A stretch of 64,000 nt of DNA from Sansalvadorimonas sp965243775 (GCA_965243775.1 CBDEWF010000058.1:7326-71325); one strand, 5' to 3'; positions 8,756 to 18,486 are shown, numbered from the stretch's first letter. Notes: generated from the letters alone by a model not told the origin. Program-made: numbers and translations.

Positions 8756-9451
8756 ATGCCCCGCCATATCGCCATTGTTGAAGATGAGCCTGATATTGCC
8801 GCCAACTACCGGGATGCTTTTCAGCGCCATGGGTTTTCTGTCAGCCACTATGAAGATCGCAGTTCAGCTCTGGCTGCGTTCCGCCTGCAGACTCCTGATC
8901 TGGCGGTGATTGATGTTGGTCTGGGAGATGAGATGGAAGGGGGATTCGATCTTTGCCGGGAACTGCGCAGCATGGTTCCAGAACTCCCCATTGTGTTTCT
9001 GACGGCCCGGGATGAAGAGTTGGATGTGATCTCTGGTCTGCGCCTTGGTGCAGATGACTATCTTACCAAAGACATCAGTATTGCCCACATGATGGCCCGG
9101 GTCCACGCCCTGTTGCGACGTGCTGAGCTGAGTCGGGCTCCCTCGGAAAAAAGTGATGAAGTCATGGTTCGGGGAGAACTCAAGATTAATGTTGATCGTA
9201 TGACGGTATCCTGGAAGGGTAAGGATGTTCTTCTAACTGTTACTGAGTTCTGGATTGTTCACAGCCTGGCTCGTCATCCTGGTCAGGTTCGTAACCGCCA
9301 GCAGTTGATGGATGCCGCCCGTACGGTTCTGGACAACAATACCGTTACCTCCCATATCAAGCGTATACGTAAAAAATTCCAGAGTGTAGCCCCAGACTTT
9401 GCAGCCATTGAAACAGCTTATGGTATGGGTTACCGCTGGAGTGCCCGTTGA
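8756..9451 (+). CDS. pdsR: Response regulator, OmpR family, PdsR-like
   Basis: A 231-residue two-component response regulator. The receiver domain (1-120) has the acidic pair in VEDEPD, the phospho-acceptor Asp in AVIDVGLGD, Thr in FLTARDEE and Lys in DDYLTKD. A winged-helix DNA-binding domain follows (about 135-230) and ends with a YGMGYRW motif. Its stop overlaps the start of the kinase gene by four bases, so the two are co-translated. The partner kinase is of the dedicated-sortase-system type, which is why I name it PdsR; by itself it would be a generic OmpR regulator. Confidence 0.8.
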   Translation: MPRHIAIVEDEPDIAANYRDAFQRHGFSVSHYEDRSSALAAFRLQTPDLAVIDVGLGDEMEGGFDLCRELRSMVPELPIVFLTARDEELDVISGLRLGADDYLTKDISIAHMMARVHALLRRAELSRAPSEKSDEVMVRGELKINVDRMTVSWKGKDVLLTVTEFWIVHSLARHPGQVRNRQQLMDAARTVLDNNTVTSHIKRIRKKFQSVAPDFAAIETAYGMGYRWSAR

Positions 9452-11568
9452 AACTGAGCCGGCAGTTATTGCTGGTCAGCCTGTTGGTGCTGATACTGCC
9501 GGTCGCAGGCATCAACTGGGTAAGGGATATGGCACTGACCCTGCGTGAGCAGCAGGCCCAGGTTCTGAATGCATCGCTTCGTGCTACAGCAGCCAGCCTG
9601 GCTCTGAGAGGCAGTGTTCCGGATGTGATTTCTCCCAAAGGCTCTTCAGAAGGCCCTCCGGAAGGTGTTGTCTATGTTCACCCCACAAGGAGTGGATTGA
9701 TACCGGACGGCTATTTTGAAGACTGGAAAGCACAGAACTTGTCCAGCCGCTCTTATGGTCGGGCTGGTGAAGATCAGGGCGACAAACCACCTGTAACTTT
9801 TAATGCTGCATCTGACGGCAGCAATCTCTATCTCGCTTTTCTGGTAAAGAGTGATGGTGTTGTTTATTACAGCCCGGTAGGGAAAACACTGGCCAATGGT
9901 GATCGTGTGCAGCTCTTCCTGAAAGATGAAAAGGGGCTGACGCGAGAATATATCATTGTTACCGAAGCACCAGGGCCCGTTGTCGCCAAAACGGAAACAG
10001 TCTGGAATGGCACGTCCCGGATTGTTCGGGAAAACAGGATTCGAGGAGCCTGGCGCGAAATTCCTGGCGGGTACCAGCTGGAGTTGATGATGCCATTGAG
10101 TATGACGGGAAAATACTTGGGTTTTCTCGTTATTAATGGAAAGGATGAAAGCAGGGTTGGCTCTATGGCTCCTGGAGCTGAGCCTGGAACCCTGGTTCTG
10201 CCAGATTGGCAGTTGGCTGAGACTCTTGAGTATTTTCTGGAGCCGGAAATGCGGCTTGGAGTCGTTAACAGTATTGGCTGGCAGATAGCTGATACTGGTC
10301 CGGCTTCCAGGTCTGATGCCCAGAAAAATGAGCAGCCAGTATGGCTGGTGGAGTGGTTATTCCGCACAATTCTTCGTTGGGATTCGCTGCCAGATTACAG
10401 TGCTCACTGGCGCGATGGTAACTGGCAGGGTTCCTTTGTTACCAAGGCCCTGGATGGGCATCCCCAATACTTATGGCTTCGGGGTAATGAAACCTACCGC
10501 CTCCTGGCAGCACTGCCATTACTGAATAACGATGACGGGATTGGAGAACAGCTGGTTAAAGAACAACTAGCTGGAGGACAAATGGTAGGAGAGCAAGTCC
10601 TTGGAGCCCTGATTGCTGAACAGGGCAGCCAGGCTTTGCTTTCTATCACGTGGAGATCTTTTAACCGTCTGTTTTCATTGAGCTTTTTTGTGATGGCTCT
10701 AGCAGTGACAGGACTGCTTGGGTATGCATCATGGCTGTCCCTGAGAATTAGAAAACTAAACCGGGCTACGGAAAGGTGCATAATCCGGGATGGGCGGCTG
10801 CGGACACTGTTTCCGGTCAGTAAGGCAAGAGATGAAGTAGGGGAGCTGTCCCGCAGTATCAATACCATGCTGTTGCGCCTGGAAGAGCATACGGAATATC
10901 TTCGCACCCTTGGCAGCAAACTTTCCCATGAGCTGCGAACCCCCCTGGCGGTGGTGCGTTCATCTCTGGATAATCTTGAACATGAAGATATTCACCCCCA
11001 GGCCAGGGTTTATTCTGAGCGAGCTATGGCAGGTGCAGACAGGTTAAGCAGTTTGTTAAGCAGCATCAGTGAAGCAACACGTCTGGAGTCCATGATTGAT
11101 GATATGGCCAGTGTAGAAAGGGAAGAAGTGGATTTCCGACAGATGTTGGAAGATCTCTATCATGCCTATTCAGGTGTATACCCTGGTAAGCTGTTTATTC
11201 TTGAGCTGCCAAAAGAATCCTGTACTGCAGCCATTATTCCAGACATGATTGTACAGGCTTTGGATAAGCTGATTTCCAATGCAGTTGATTTCTGCTCACC
11301 TCAAGGAAAAATTATTATCCGCCTGGTTTCCACCATCGATAACTATATGATTGAGGTGGAAAACGATGGACAACTTCTGCCAGAAGCCATGCAGGAGAGT
11401 CTGTTTAACTCAATGGTGTCGGTACGAAAAAAGAAGAGTGATAAAGCCCATCTTGGGCTGGGGCTCTATATTGTCAGATTGGTCATGGCCTGCCATTCAG
11501 GGGCAGCTATCGCAAGAAACCGGGATGATCACTCTGGTGTTGTTTTCCGGTTGCTATTTCAAAAATAA
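9448..11568 (+). CDS. pdsS: Sensor histidine kinase, PdsS-like (dedicated sortase system)
   Basis: A 706-residue membrane histidine kinase. An N-terminal membrane segment (about 5-25) is followed by a large periplasmic sensor (30-400) with a DOMON/CBM9-like beta domain around VHPTRSGLIPDGYFEDW. A second membrane helix (about 405-430), a HAMP-like linker, the H-box SHELRTPLAVV and an ATPase domain with an LGLGLYIVR G-box follow. The length and the carbohydrate-domain-like sensor fit the marine proteobacterial sortase-system kinase. The ligand is unknown. It is translationally coupled to pdsR. No sortase gene is adjacent, so its regulon must lie elsewhere or be lost. Confidence 0.8.
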   Translation: MKLSRQLLLVSLLVLILPVAGINWVRDMALTLREQQAQVLNASLRATAASLALRGSVPDVISPKGSSEGPPEGVVYVHPTRSGLIPDGYFEDWKAQNLSSRSYGRAGEDQGDKPPVTFNAASDGSNLYLAFLVKSDGVVYYSPVGKTLANGDRVQLFLKDEKGLTREYIIVTEAPGPVVAKTETVWNGTSRIVRENRIRGAWREIPGGYQLELMMPLSMTGKYLGFLVINGKDESRVGSMAPGAEPGTLVLPDWQLAETLEYFLEPEMRLGVVNSIGWQIADTGPASRSDAQKNEQPVWLVEWLFRTILRWDSLPDYSAHWRDGNWQGSFVTKALDGHPQYLWLRGNETYRLLAALPLLNNDDGIGEQLVKEQLAGGQMVGEQVLGALIAEQGSQALLSITWRSFNRLFSLSFFVMALAVTGLLGYASWLSLRIRKLNRATERCIIRDGRLRTLFPVSKARDEVGELSRSINTMLLRLEEHTEYLRTLGSKLSHELRTPLAVVRSSLDNLEHEDIHPQARVYSERAMAGADRLSSLLSSISEATRLESMIDDMASVEREEVDFRQMLEDLYHAYSGVYPGKLFILELPKESCTAAIIPDMIVQALDKLISNAVDFCSPQGKIIIRLVSTIDNYMIEVENDGQLLPEAMQESLFNSMVSVRKKKSDKAHLGLGLYIVRLVMACHSGAAIARNRDDHSGVVFRLLFQK

Positions 11569-11647
11569 GTTCTTGTCCAACATAAAAAGAGCCGGATAAA
11601 CCAGCCCATAGCTGCATATTGATATTTGTTGTGGTTTTATAAACAGT

Positions 11648-13582
11648 TTAATGAAACAAGGATAAGCTGTCGAATGGCCATAGATTATATCCTGAGCATG
11701 AGCTTTCTAATATGCCTTTATCAGTAGCTAATAAAGTAGCAGCTTCTTCATTGGCACCTTCCTTTCTTTTCATTGTTTTCTTGAGATCATCACGTTCTTC
11801 TAAAAGCCTTTCATTTATGTCACAGAAAACCTGATTTTTCACTTTTAGTAAGGCCAAATCTTCCTTCAATTGAGTTACTTTCTCTTTGTTTTGCTTGCGT
11901 TCGTCATCATAACTCTCTCTGAGCTTTTCATTCGTATTTAAGAGAATCTGTTTCTCTTCTTTTAGCAGAGCTATATCTTCCTTGGAATGAACAGCGGCCT
12001 CTTCAAGAGTCTTGTTTTTCCGTTGCATATCCTGAATAAGCCCCTTATGCTCCACTGCAAGCTTTTGAAGGTGCTCTCTATCATTATGCAGTTGAATGTT
12101 GTCTGAATTAGCCTGTGCCAGTTCATTAAACAGTTTGACATTCTCGTTCTCTAATACCTCATTATTTTCACGAGTTTCCTCGTAGGAGTTTTTCTCCATT
12201 TGGAGGTTATGCTGTAGCTTGAACAACTCCTTTTTCAGGTTGTCAAATTCAGCCATCTGTGCGGACTTTTGGTTCTTCAGTTCTGCCAGCTGTTCAAAAA
12301 GCTTTGTATTCTGTTGCTGACTACGCTGATGATTATTTCGCACATCCGTCAGTACAATATCGAGATTGTATGCAGTTTCTGCAAGGCCAGAGTTTTTAGT
12401 GATTAACTGCTGATTTTCTGCGTTTAGAACGGAGAGTTGCTCCTGTACTTCACTATTATGCTTTGTCAGTTGCTGGTTTGCTTTCAGTACAGCACTGTTT
12501 TCTGTTCTTGTACGTGTAATCTCAGCGTCGAGCTTGTGGTTCAGGTTCTCTGACTCAGCAAATTGATGAGCCTTTTGTTCCAGCTCCTGGTGAGTCTCAC
12601 GACACTCATTACTCAGATTCTCTTTATCCGTTTGTAGCTGTTGAACTTGTGTATAAAGCTCGTCATGCTGCTTTTGTAGCTCCTCACGCTGTTGAGAGAG
12701 TTCCTTGTTAGCTTCTTGTTTTTGTTGAACAAGAGCTTCTAATTCTGTCTTTTCGTTTTTAAGCTTCTTATTCTTGTCCTCTTCTAAAAGCTTTTGCTCT
12801 GCCATTTTCCCGTAAGATACGCCAAGCTCATGAGTACGCTCTTCAAGGGCTGCATTTTCTTCGGTCAGCTTTTTGAGCTGTTTATCACGTTTTGAGTTTT
12901 CTATAGCTTTTTCTGCAATTGCTCCAAAGGAATCTGCCTCCTGTTGAAGTGTTTGTGCCATATTTCGGTTACCACTTTTTTCCCAGTAGTGAGATGCCAC
13001 TCCAATGACCAGAGTGCCAGCTGTTACTGCTGCTACAGTCGCAAGGGTGATATGGGGAACAAAAATCATGGAGGCTGTCGTTACCACACACTTGGTAATG
13101 TTCCAGGTTATGCTGACTTTTCTTTCAGCCAGCTTCTTGTAACTGTCAGCTTCTCCCTCAAGGTACTTTTGTCTCTTTGAAGCTACATCAGCACATTTTT
13201 TGTTACTCGCCAGAATCAGACGAGTTTTAACAGCATTGTTTTCAGCCTGGTAGGAACGTGCATTGTAGCCACGGGTCATTGACTTTACGACTGTGCATAC
13301 AGCAGGCAACAGTAGAGGTAGTGCAAAGCTTTTTTCTGCTATGTATCTAGGTATGTATAGAGTGATTTTAAAAGTGCTTCTTGTATGGAGCTCAGAAATA
13401 TGCAAAGCAGAAGATACGACTGCTTTGCTTAGACTAGGGGATAGGTAGTTTGATATTTGTGTAGTCATTTCTACACACTTGCCAGCAAAAGTCTCTGCAA
13501 GATTGGATGTGGCAACCTTTCCAGTTCTAATGGCGGCCCCGGCAGCAGCACCAGTCTTGAAAAGAAAGCTGAGTTTGTTCAT
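11648..13582 (-). CDS. Membrane-anchored long coiled-coil protein
   Basis: A 644-residue protein I cannot assign to a family. The first 210 residues hold two hydrophobic segments (about 85-105 and 165-200), the second rich in Ala/Val/Ile. From about residue 215 to 620 it is almost pure heptad-rich coiled coil, dense in Glu, Lys, Gln and Asn. There is no cleavable signal peptide. The gene is AT-richer than its neighbours. Membrane hairpin plus long coiled coil resembles host-membrane-targeted effectors such as Inc-like proteins, but a bacterial scaffold protein is equally possible. It stands alone. Confidence 0.6.
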   Translation of the reverse strand: MNKLSFLFKTGAAAGAAIRTGKVATSNLAETFAGKCVEMTTQISNYLSPSLSKAVVSSALHISELHTRSTFKITLYIPRYIAEKSFALPLLLPAVCTVVKSMTRGYNARSYQAENNAVKTRLILASNKKCADVASKRQKYLEGEADSYKKLAERKVSITWNITKCVVTTASMIFVPHITLATVAAVTAGTLVIGVASHYWEKSGNRNMAQTLQQEADSFGAIAEKAIENSKRDKQLKKLTEENAALEERTHELGVSYGKMAEQKLLEEDKNKKLKNEKTELEALVQQKQEANKELSQQREELQKQHDELYTQVQQLQTDKENLSNECRETHQELEQKAHQFAESENLNHKLDAEITRTRTENSAVLKANQQLTKHNSEVQEQLSVLNAENQQLITKNSGLAETAYNLDIVLTDVRNNHQRSQQQNTKLFEQLAELKNQKSAQMAEFDNLKKELFKLQHNLQMEKNSYEETRENNEVLENENVKLFNELAQANSDNIQLHNDREHLQKLAVEHKGLIQDMQRKNKTLEEAAVHSKEDIALLKEEKQILLNTNEKLRESYDDERKQNKEKVTQLKEDLALLKVKNQVFCDINERLLEERDDLKKTMKRKEGANEEAATLLATDKGILESSCSGYNLWPFDSLSLFH

Positions 13583-13841
13583 TGTAAACCTCCATGTGTG
13601 TCAGGTGACCCAGCTCTTCCAATACCGGGCGATTACTTATATTGACTACCGGGAGGCATAAAAAGTTCGCAAAAAGTCGATTTTTTAAAAAAAATTTCAA
13701 AAATACGGGGTTTCCGAAGGGGGTGGAAAGGCTGATTTACCTATAAAATTGCCCTATTTCCGCGCGACCTGCCTACACCCTGCTTCTGACGGGCTGGAAG
13801 AGCGGTTCAGTGCGATAATCCAGTTTTGGAGGATATGACCC

Positions 13842-14612
13842 TTGTTAGCCATTGAACGCCGCGAACATATTCTCAGCTTCCTGCGCCAACACGAATACGC
13901 CAATGTTGAGACTCTGGCTGAAAATCTGGAAGTCTCAAGCATGACGATCCGGCGGGATCTGAATAAGCTGGAAGAACAGGGTTTGGTACGTCGTACCCAC
14001 GGCGGGGCTACAATAGGCCAGTTTATCAACACCCAGCCCCACACAGAGGAACGTCGTAACCAGAGTCCTCTAGAGAAGGTGGCTATTGCCCAGTATGCCG
14101 CTTCTCTGGTGAAGGATGGCCATTCCATCCTGCTGGATGCCGGAACCACCTGTATGGATATTGCCTGCCAGCTGACAGACCGTAATATCCGGGTTGTGAC
14201 CACCGATCTGGCCCAGGCCCAGTTCCTGTGCCGCTACAAGAATATTGAGGTGCACATCCCTGGTGGTCAGGTGGATGATCGTACCCAGTCCTGCCTGGGG
14301 GGCCGGGTAACCGACTTCCTTGACTGTATCCATGTCGATATGGCCTTTATTGGCTGCACTTCCTGGGATCTGCGCCGGGGCCTGACAACACCATCCGAGC
14401 GCCGCTGTGCCCTGAAACGCAAGATGGCTGAGCGGGCTGACAGCTGTATTCTTGTCGCAGACAGTGAAAAATATGGCCGTTATTCCTTCCACAAAATCGG
14501 TGATCTGAAAGATTACGACTTGATTATCACCGACGATAGAATGGATCACGGCACTACTGAGGAGATTCTCTCAGAAGGAATTGACCTGTACTGCGTACCC
14601 ACTGATAACTAA
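13842..14612 (+). CDS. DeoR/GlpR-family transcriptional regulator
   Basis: A 256-residue DeoR-type regulator. The N-terminal helix-turn-helix (about 1-57) contains VETLAENLEVSSMTIRRDL and the RTHGGA linker typical of the family. The C-terminal DeoR sensor domain carries the ILLDAGTT phosphosugar-binding loop and a TTDLAQA segment. The start is a TTG at 13842 with GGAGGA eight bases upstream; the nearby ATG at 13835 is out of frame. The regulated sugar pathway cannot be told: neighbours are a coiled-coil gene and the convergent adenine deaminase. Confidence 0.9.
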   Translation: MLAIERREHILSFLRQHEYANVETLAENLEVSSMTIRRDLNKLEEQGLVRRTHGGATIGQFINTQPHTEERRNQSPLEKVAIAQYAASLVKDGHSILLDAGTTCMDIACQLTDRNIRVVTTDLAQAQFLCRYKNIEVHIPGGQVDDRTQSCLGGRVTDFLDCIHVDMAFIGCTSWDLRRGLTTPSERRCALKRKMAERADSCILVADSEKYGRYSFHKIGDLKDYDLIITDDRMDHGTTEEILSEGIDLYCVPTDN

Positions 14613-14627
14613 GATTTGTATCAGTCC

Positions 14628-14656
14628 AAACAGGCCGGCTTTAGCTGGCCTGTTTA
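14628..14656 (+). terminator. Hairpin downstream of the DeoR gene
   Basis: AAACAGGCC and GGCCTGTTT are perfectly complementary around a ten-base loop, 15 bases after the DeoR stop. The U-tract is short on both strands. It probably ends the DeoR transcript and may also shield against the convergent ade transcript. Confidence 0.55.
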
Positions 14657-14800
14657 GTTTCAGGCTCAGGAACTTATCTCTCTGTATTGATCCCTTGATC
14701 GAATGGATGTTTGGGAAGCTTGATTAAATTGTTTGGTAGAATTTTTCAGATCAGAAGTATTAAAGTGTCTAACCTGAAAATTTTCTGTTGATATCATCTA

Positions 14801-16585
14801 TTAACTGATTTCCGTTTCCACAAACGAAAAACGGCTCACATCAAATAACCCATTGGCCGTTAGTTTAAGCTCGGGAATAACCGGTAAAGTCATAAATACC
14901 AGAGTCATAATAGGCTGAATGTCAGGGTTAATCTGGAGCTTTTGAGTCGCGATACTCAGGAGAGTGTGCATCTGTTCGGCGACTTCTGCCGCAGGTTTGT
15001 CAGACATCAGCCCGCCAATAGGAAGCGGAAGATTACCCAGAACCTCGCCACTCTGGCAGATACTTATGCCACCACCGATCTTTTCGATATCCTTGATGGC
15101 TGCCACCATATCGGCATCGTTATCACCAACAACCACAATATTGTGAGAGTCATGGGCAATGGATGTGGCTATGGCACCATTGAACAGGCCGTAGTTAGCC
15201 AGAATTCCCCGGCCAATATTGCCACTGCCTTTATGACGCTCGACAACAGCGATTTTGTTTAACCCGGGGTTTAGCCTGGAATCAAAACAGCTGTCGGTAT
15301 CCAGCTTTATCTTGCCTGATGTTGATCCAGTCAGAACAGAGCCTGGCTGTACCTGGATCATCCGTGCCTCACCGGAAGGAACAGAAAGAGCCAGATCAGA
15401 TTCTGTGACCGGGGCAATATGGACAGTGTTGGTGACACTGGTGCTGATAAAATCAGGAAAATCAACCTGCAGTTCGCCATTTCGGGCAACTTTTTCACCA
15501 CCGCTGAAGACATAGCGGGCATGGAAGTTCTCCAGATTATCCACAATAACGAGGTCTGCGTCATAGCCGGGAGCAATGGCCCCTTTGCCTCGCAGGTTGT
15601 AGCATTCGGCGGCATTCAGTGTGGCAATGGTAACTGCCAGGATCGGGTCAAGCCCAAGCTCGACAGCCATACGCAGGTTGCTGTTGATATGTCCATTGCG
15701 AATAATATCACCGGGTTCACGGTCATCTGTGCAGAACAGGCAGCGTCTGGCATTGGCTGGTGTTACGCCGTGAACCAGATTGGGAAGGTCACGGCAGGCT
15801 GAACCGAGTCGTATCTGAACATACATTCCCTGTCGTATCCGCTCATGCATCTCCTGGATGGTAGAACATTCATGGTCGGTTTTAATACCGGAAAGCACAT
15901 AAGCGGTTAGCTCCTGTCCCTGCAGGCCGGGACTGTGGCCATCAGAAACCTTGGAATAGCGCTTTGCCAGGCTGACCTTGTCCACCATATCTTTTGAAGC
16001 GTTGGTGACCCCAATAAAGTCCATCACCTCCCCCAGACCACCTACCCGTGGATGCTCAATCAGGGTTTCCAGATCTTCTGCTGACAGGGTTGCACCGGAT
16101 TTCTCGAAAGGTGTAGCCGGTACACAGGAAGGCAGCATAACGGTGACATTCAGAGGCAGGTTTTCTGAAGCCTCCAGCATATAGCGTATACCTTCCAGCC
16201 CGCAGACGTTTGCAATCTCGTGTGGATCAGCGATAACAGATGTAGTCCCGTGAGGTAAAACACAGCGGGCAAACTGGGAAGGAATAACGGCCGAGGACTC
16301 TATATGAACATGGGCGTCTATCAGGCCGGGGATGACAATCCCGCCACCGGCATCAATACGCTGGCGGGCAGAGTGAAGAGCAGCTTCCCGGCCAACGGTG
16401 ATAATCTTGCCGTCTCCCAGGGCTACCGGCCCTTCAACCAGCGTCTGTGAGAAAACATCTACAACACGACAGTTGCAAATGAGTGTATCAACAGGAATGC
16501 GTCCAGTAGCCATATCAATCTTATGGGCGAGGGATTCCCTTGCAGTCATGGCATTACCTTCTTGAAAGACCGGTGATTCAGCCAT
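14801..16585 (-). CDS. ade: Adenine deaminase
   Basis: Adenine deaminase of the amidohydrolase superfamily: converts adenine to hypoxanthine plus ammonia in purine salvage. Metal-binding motifs are intact: GLIDAHVHIES near residue 95, and later GHSPGLQGQELTAY and DHECST. The C-terminal adenine-deaminase domain has SIAHDSHN and GGGISICQSGEV. At 594 residues it has the family's usual length. The start at 16585 has AAGGAAG just upstream; a second Met 12 residues in is an alternative. It is transcribed alone, divergent from the IS30-type HTH gene. Confidence 0.93.
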   Translation of the reverse strand: MAESPVFQEGNAMTARESLAHKIDMATGRIPVDTLICNCRVVDVFSQTLVEGPVALGDGKIITVGREAALHSARQRIDAGGGIVIPGLIDAHVHIESSAVIPSQFARCVLPHGTTSVIADPHEIANVCGLEGIRYMLEASENLPLNVTVMLPSCVPATPFEKSGATLSAEDLETLIEHPRVGGLGEVMDFIGVTNASKDMVDKVSLAKRYSKVSDGHSPGLQGQELTAYVLSGIKTDHECSTIQEMHERIRQGMYVQIRLGSACRDLPNLVHGVTPANARRCLFCTDDREPGDIIRNGHINSNLRMAVELGLDPILAVTIATLNAAECYNLRGKGAIAPGYDADLVIVDNLENFHARYVFSGGEKVARNGELQVDFPDFISTSVTNTVHIAPVTESDLALSVPSGEARMIQVQPGSVLTGSTSGKIKLDTDSCFDSRLNPGLNKIAVVERHKGSGNIGRGILANYGLFNGAIATSIAHDSHNIVVVGDNDADMVAAIKDIEKIGGGISICQSGEVLGNLPLPIGGLMSDKPAAEVAEQMHTLLSIATQKLQINPDIQPIMTLVFMTLPVIPELKLTANGLFDVSRFSFVETEIS

Positions 16586-16797
16586 TGTCTTCCTTTTATG
16601 CTGTTCCGAACATGGCTGACGTCAAGTGGAGGGCTGATAATTGAAATAGATAAGTCTTTTCGTATTGGACAGTTTGCTGTAGATCAAATTTTCTTTTTCC
16701 TCACCTGTTTATTGTTTCATAGATTTTGTTGTTCCATAGATTTTATTGTTTTATTCCTTATTGCAGCACACGATAGATTAGTCCAGAGGCAAGGAGC

Positions 16798-17160
16798 ATG
16801 AGCTATAAGCAACTGACGGAGAAGGATAGGACTCTGATCTGGTCCCTTCGAAGAGAGCGGAAAAGCCAGTCTGAAATTGCCCGTATTATTGGCTGCCACC
16901 GAAGTACCATCGGACGGGAACTGAAGAGAAACAGCAGCCTCAATGGTTATGATGCCCACCATGCCCAGCTGCAGGCAGTGGAACGTAAACGTCACCATAC
17001 GGGTATCAAGAAAGATGACTACCAGGGGCTGGTCAATCTGCTGAAAAACATGGGCTGGACCAAGGGGAAACAGAAGGAGTTTTTGCTCAGGCATCACCCT
17101 GAGCATAAACAGGTTATCAGTGAACTGCTGGAGCTGGATTCTCCGTCAGAAGCTTCCTGA
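16798..17160 (+). CDS. IS30-type helix-turn-helix protein, probably a truncated transposase
   Basis: A 120-residue protein whose first 55 residues match the N-terminal HTH of IS30 transposases: YKQLTEKDR, QSEIARIIGCHRSTIGRELKRN. The catalytic DDE domain is absent; after residue 75 the sequence is unlike the transposase and the frame stops. A clean AAGGAG site precedes the ATG. Either it is the residue of an IS30 element whose 3' part was lost, or a domesticated DNA-binding protein. I see no terminal inverted repeats. The gene ends 14 bases before the convergent dhaK-like stop. Confidence 0.65.
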   Translation: MSYKQLTEKDRTLIWSLRRERKSQSEIARIIGCHRSTIGRELKRNSSLNGYDAHHAQLQAVERKRHHTGIKKDDYQGLVNLLKNMGWTKGKQKEFLLRHHPEHKQVISELLELDSPSEAS

Positions 17161-17173
17161 TATTGACCGGGTA

Positions 17174-18175
17174 TCAGCGGTTAACCCAGAAGGGAGCATT
17201 GGATGGAGCCTTCCAGAGAGCTTTGATCTCAGCATCAACTCTGGCAATGCACATCTGGAAACCTGCCATTTCCTGGACGGTAAGAAACTCACCTACGGGA
17301 TTACAGCTGATCTTTACACCCCTTTCAGTGAGGATGATGTGGGCTGCCCTGTTAACCAGGAACAGCTCCATCAGAGTTGTTGAACCGACACCATTAATCA
17401 GCAGCATCAGCTCATCACCAGATTGAATACCGATAGCTTCGCAGAGCTGGGTCAACATGATTTCCGCAGTTTCGTTAGCAGAAAGAATACCGCAACGGTC
17501 ACCGCCACCTTCACCATGCTGACCCGTGCCAATTTCCATCTCTTTATCAGCGAGATGGACAATTTCCAGGCCTGACTGGGGGTGGGTTGCGGGTTTCAGA
17601 GCTGCAGCCAGAGTTGCCATATTCAGGCTGAAACGCTCAGTAACCTCAAAGACCTCATTGAGGCTTAAGCCAGCTTCAGCAGCAGCGCCGGCAACTTTAT
17701 AGACAGGAACACAGCCGACCAGACCACGACGTTCCCTGATATCAGCGTCCGGGCCGGCACTGATATCTTCATGGGTCAGCAACATGCGAACATTCAGCCC
17801 TTCCCGGCGAGCCATCTCCATGGCCATATTGGCGGACATCACATCCCCTTCATGATTTAGCACCACCAGAAGGACGCCGGCCTCACAGTCAGCCATTTTC
17901 AATGCTTCGAAAACCTTGGGCGCACCCGGTGCGGCAAAGATATCTCCTACTACAGAGTAATCAAGCATACCCTCTCCGACAAAACCACTAAGAGCTGGCT
18001 CATAACCTGATCCACCCAGAGTGACTATGCGAACCTTATGTTCCGGTTTTGCATTGACACGACAGACAATCTTTTCAGAGACAATTTTGACTTTATCCTG
18101 AAAGGCAAGGGCCATACCTTCGAGCAGCTCGGAAGTCAGCCGTTCAGGATTATTAATCAGCTTCTTCATCGCCAT
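17174..18175 (-). CDS. DhaK-like dihydroxyacetone kinase subunit
   Basis: A 333-residue Dak1/DhaK-domain protein. Characteristic segments are TLGGSGYEPALSGFVG, GDIFAAPGA, LNHEGDVMSANMA and EIGTGQHGEGG. The His in that last motif is the residue that forms the covalent hemiaminal with dihydroxyacetone in characterised DhaK. No DhaL or DhaM partner lies adjacent, so the phosphoryl donor and exact triose or tetrose substrate are unknown. I place the start at 18175 (MAMKKL, after AAGGAG); the frame extends to 18214. Confidence 0.8.
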   Translation of the reverse strand: MAMKKLINNPERLTSELLEGMALAFQDKVKIVSEKIVCRVNAKPEHKVRIVTLGGSGYEPALSGFVGEGMLDYSVVGDIFAAPGAPKVFEALKMADCEAGVLLVVLNHEGDVMSANMAMEMARREGLNVRMLLTHEDISAGPDADIRERRGLVGCVPVYKVAGAAAEAGLSLNEVFEVTERFSLNMATLAAALKPATHPQSGLEIVHLADKEMEIGTGQHGEGGGDRCGILSANETAEIMLTQLCEAIGIQSGDELMLLINGVGSTTLMELFLVNRAAHIILTERGVKISCNPVGEFLTVQEMAGFQMCIARVDAEIKALWKAPSNAPFWVNR

Positions 18176-18214
18176 CGTTATTATTCTCTCCTTATTATTA
18201 GCCATTGGGCACAT

Positions 18215-18486
18215 AGACCCTCAGGCTGTTTGTTATTTTTTGCTGTGAGGTTTTCTGTATTCCTCCAGGGAAACGAAAGAAAACTAATTCACAGTGCATG
18301 CTTTAAAATTCTGTCGATGAATGTACGGCAGTGCATGTTATGACTGTTTTGATATGCATCAAAAATACAAAAAATGGAATATTTTCTGGTTGCAGATTGA
18401 ACAGTGCGTACGAGAAAACTACCAGTGCCGAAGTTAAGCCAGTGCTATGGAGGATACTTAGAAGCCATATATGGTCTTTTGGTATT
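18215..18486. other. Intergenic region, no gene seen
   Basis: AT-rich stretch between the dhaK-like start and the antiporter terminator. It contains two copies of CAGTGCATG (near 18292 and 18331). No open frame or RNA gene is convincing. It must hold the dhaK promoter. Confidence 0.35.

Noticed and set aside
13650..13720. A/T-tract near 13.7 kb as an origin or curved-DNA element
   Set aside because: It is only a short A-rich run upstream of the coiled-coil gene, with no DnaA boxes or iterons seen.
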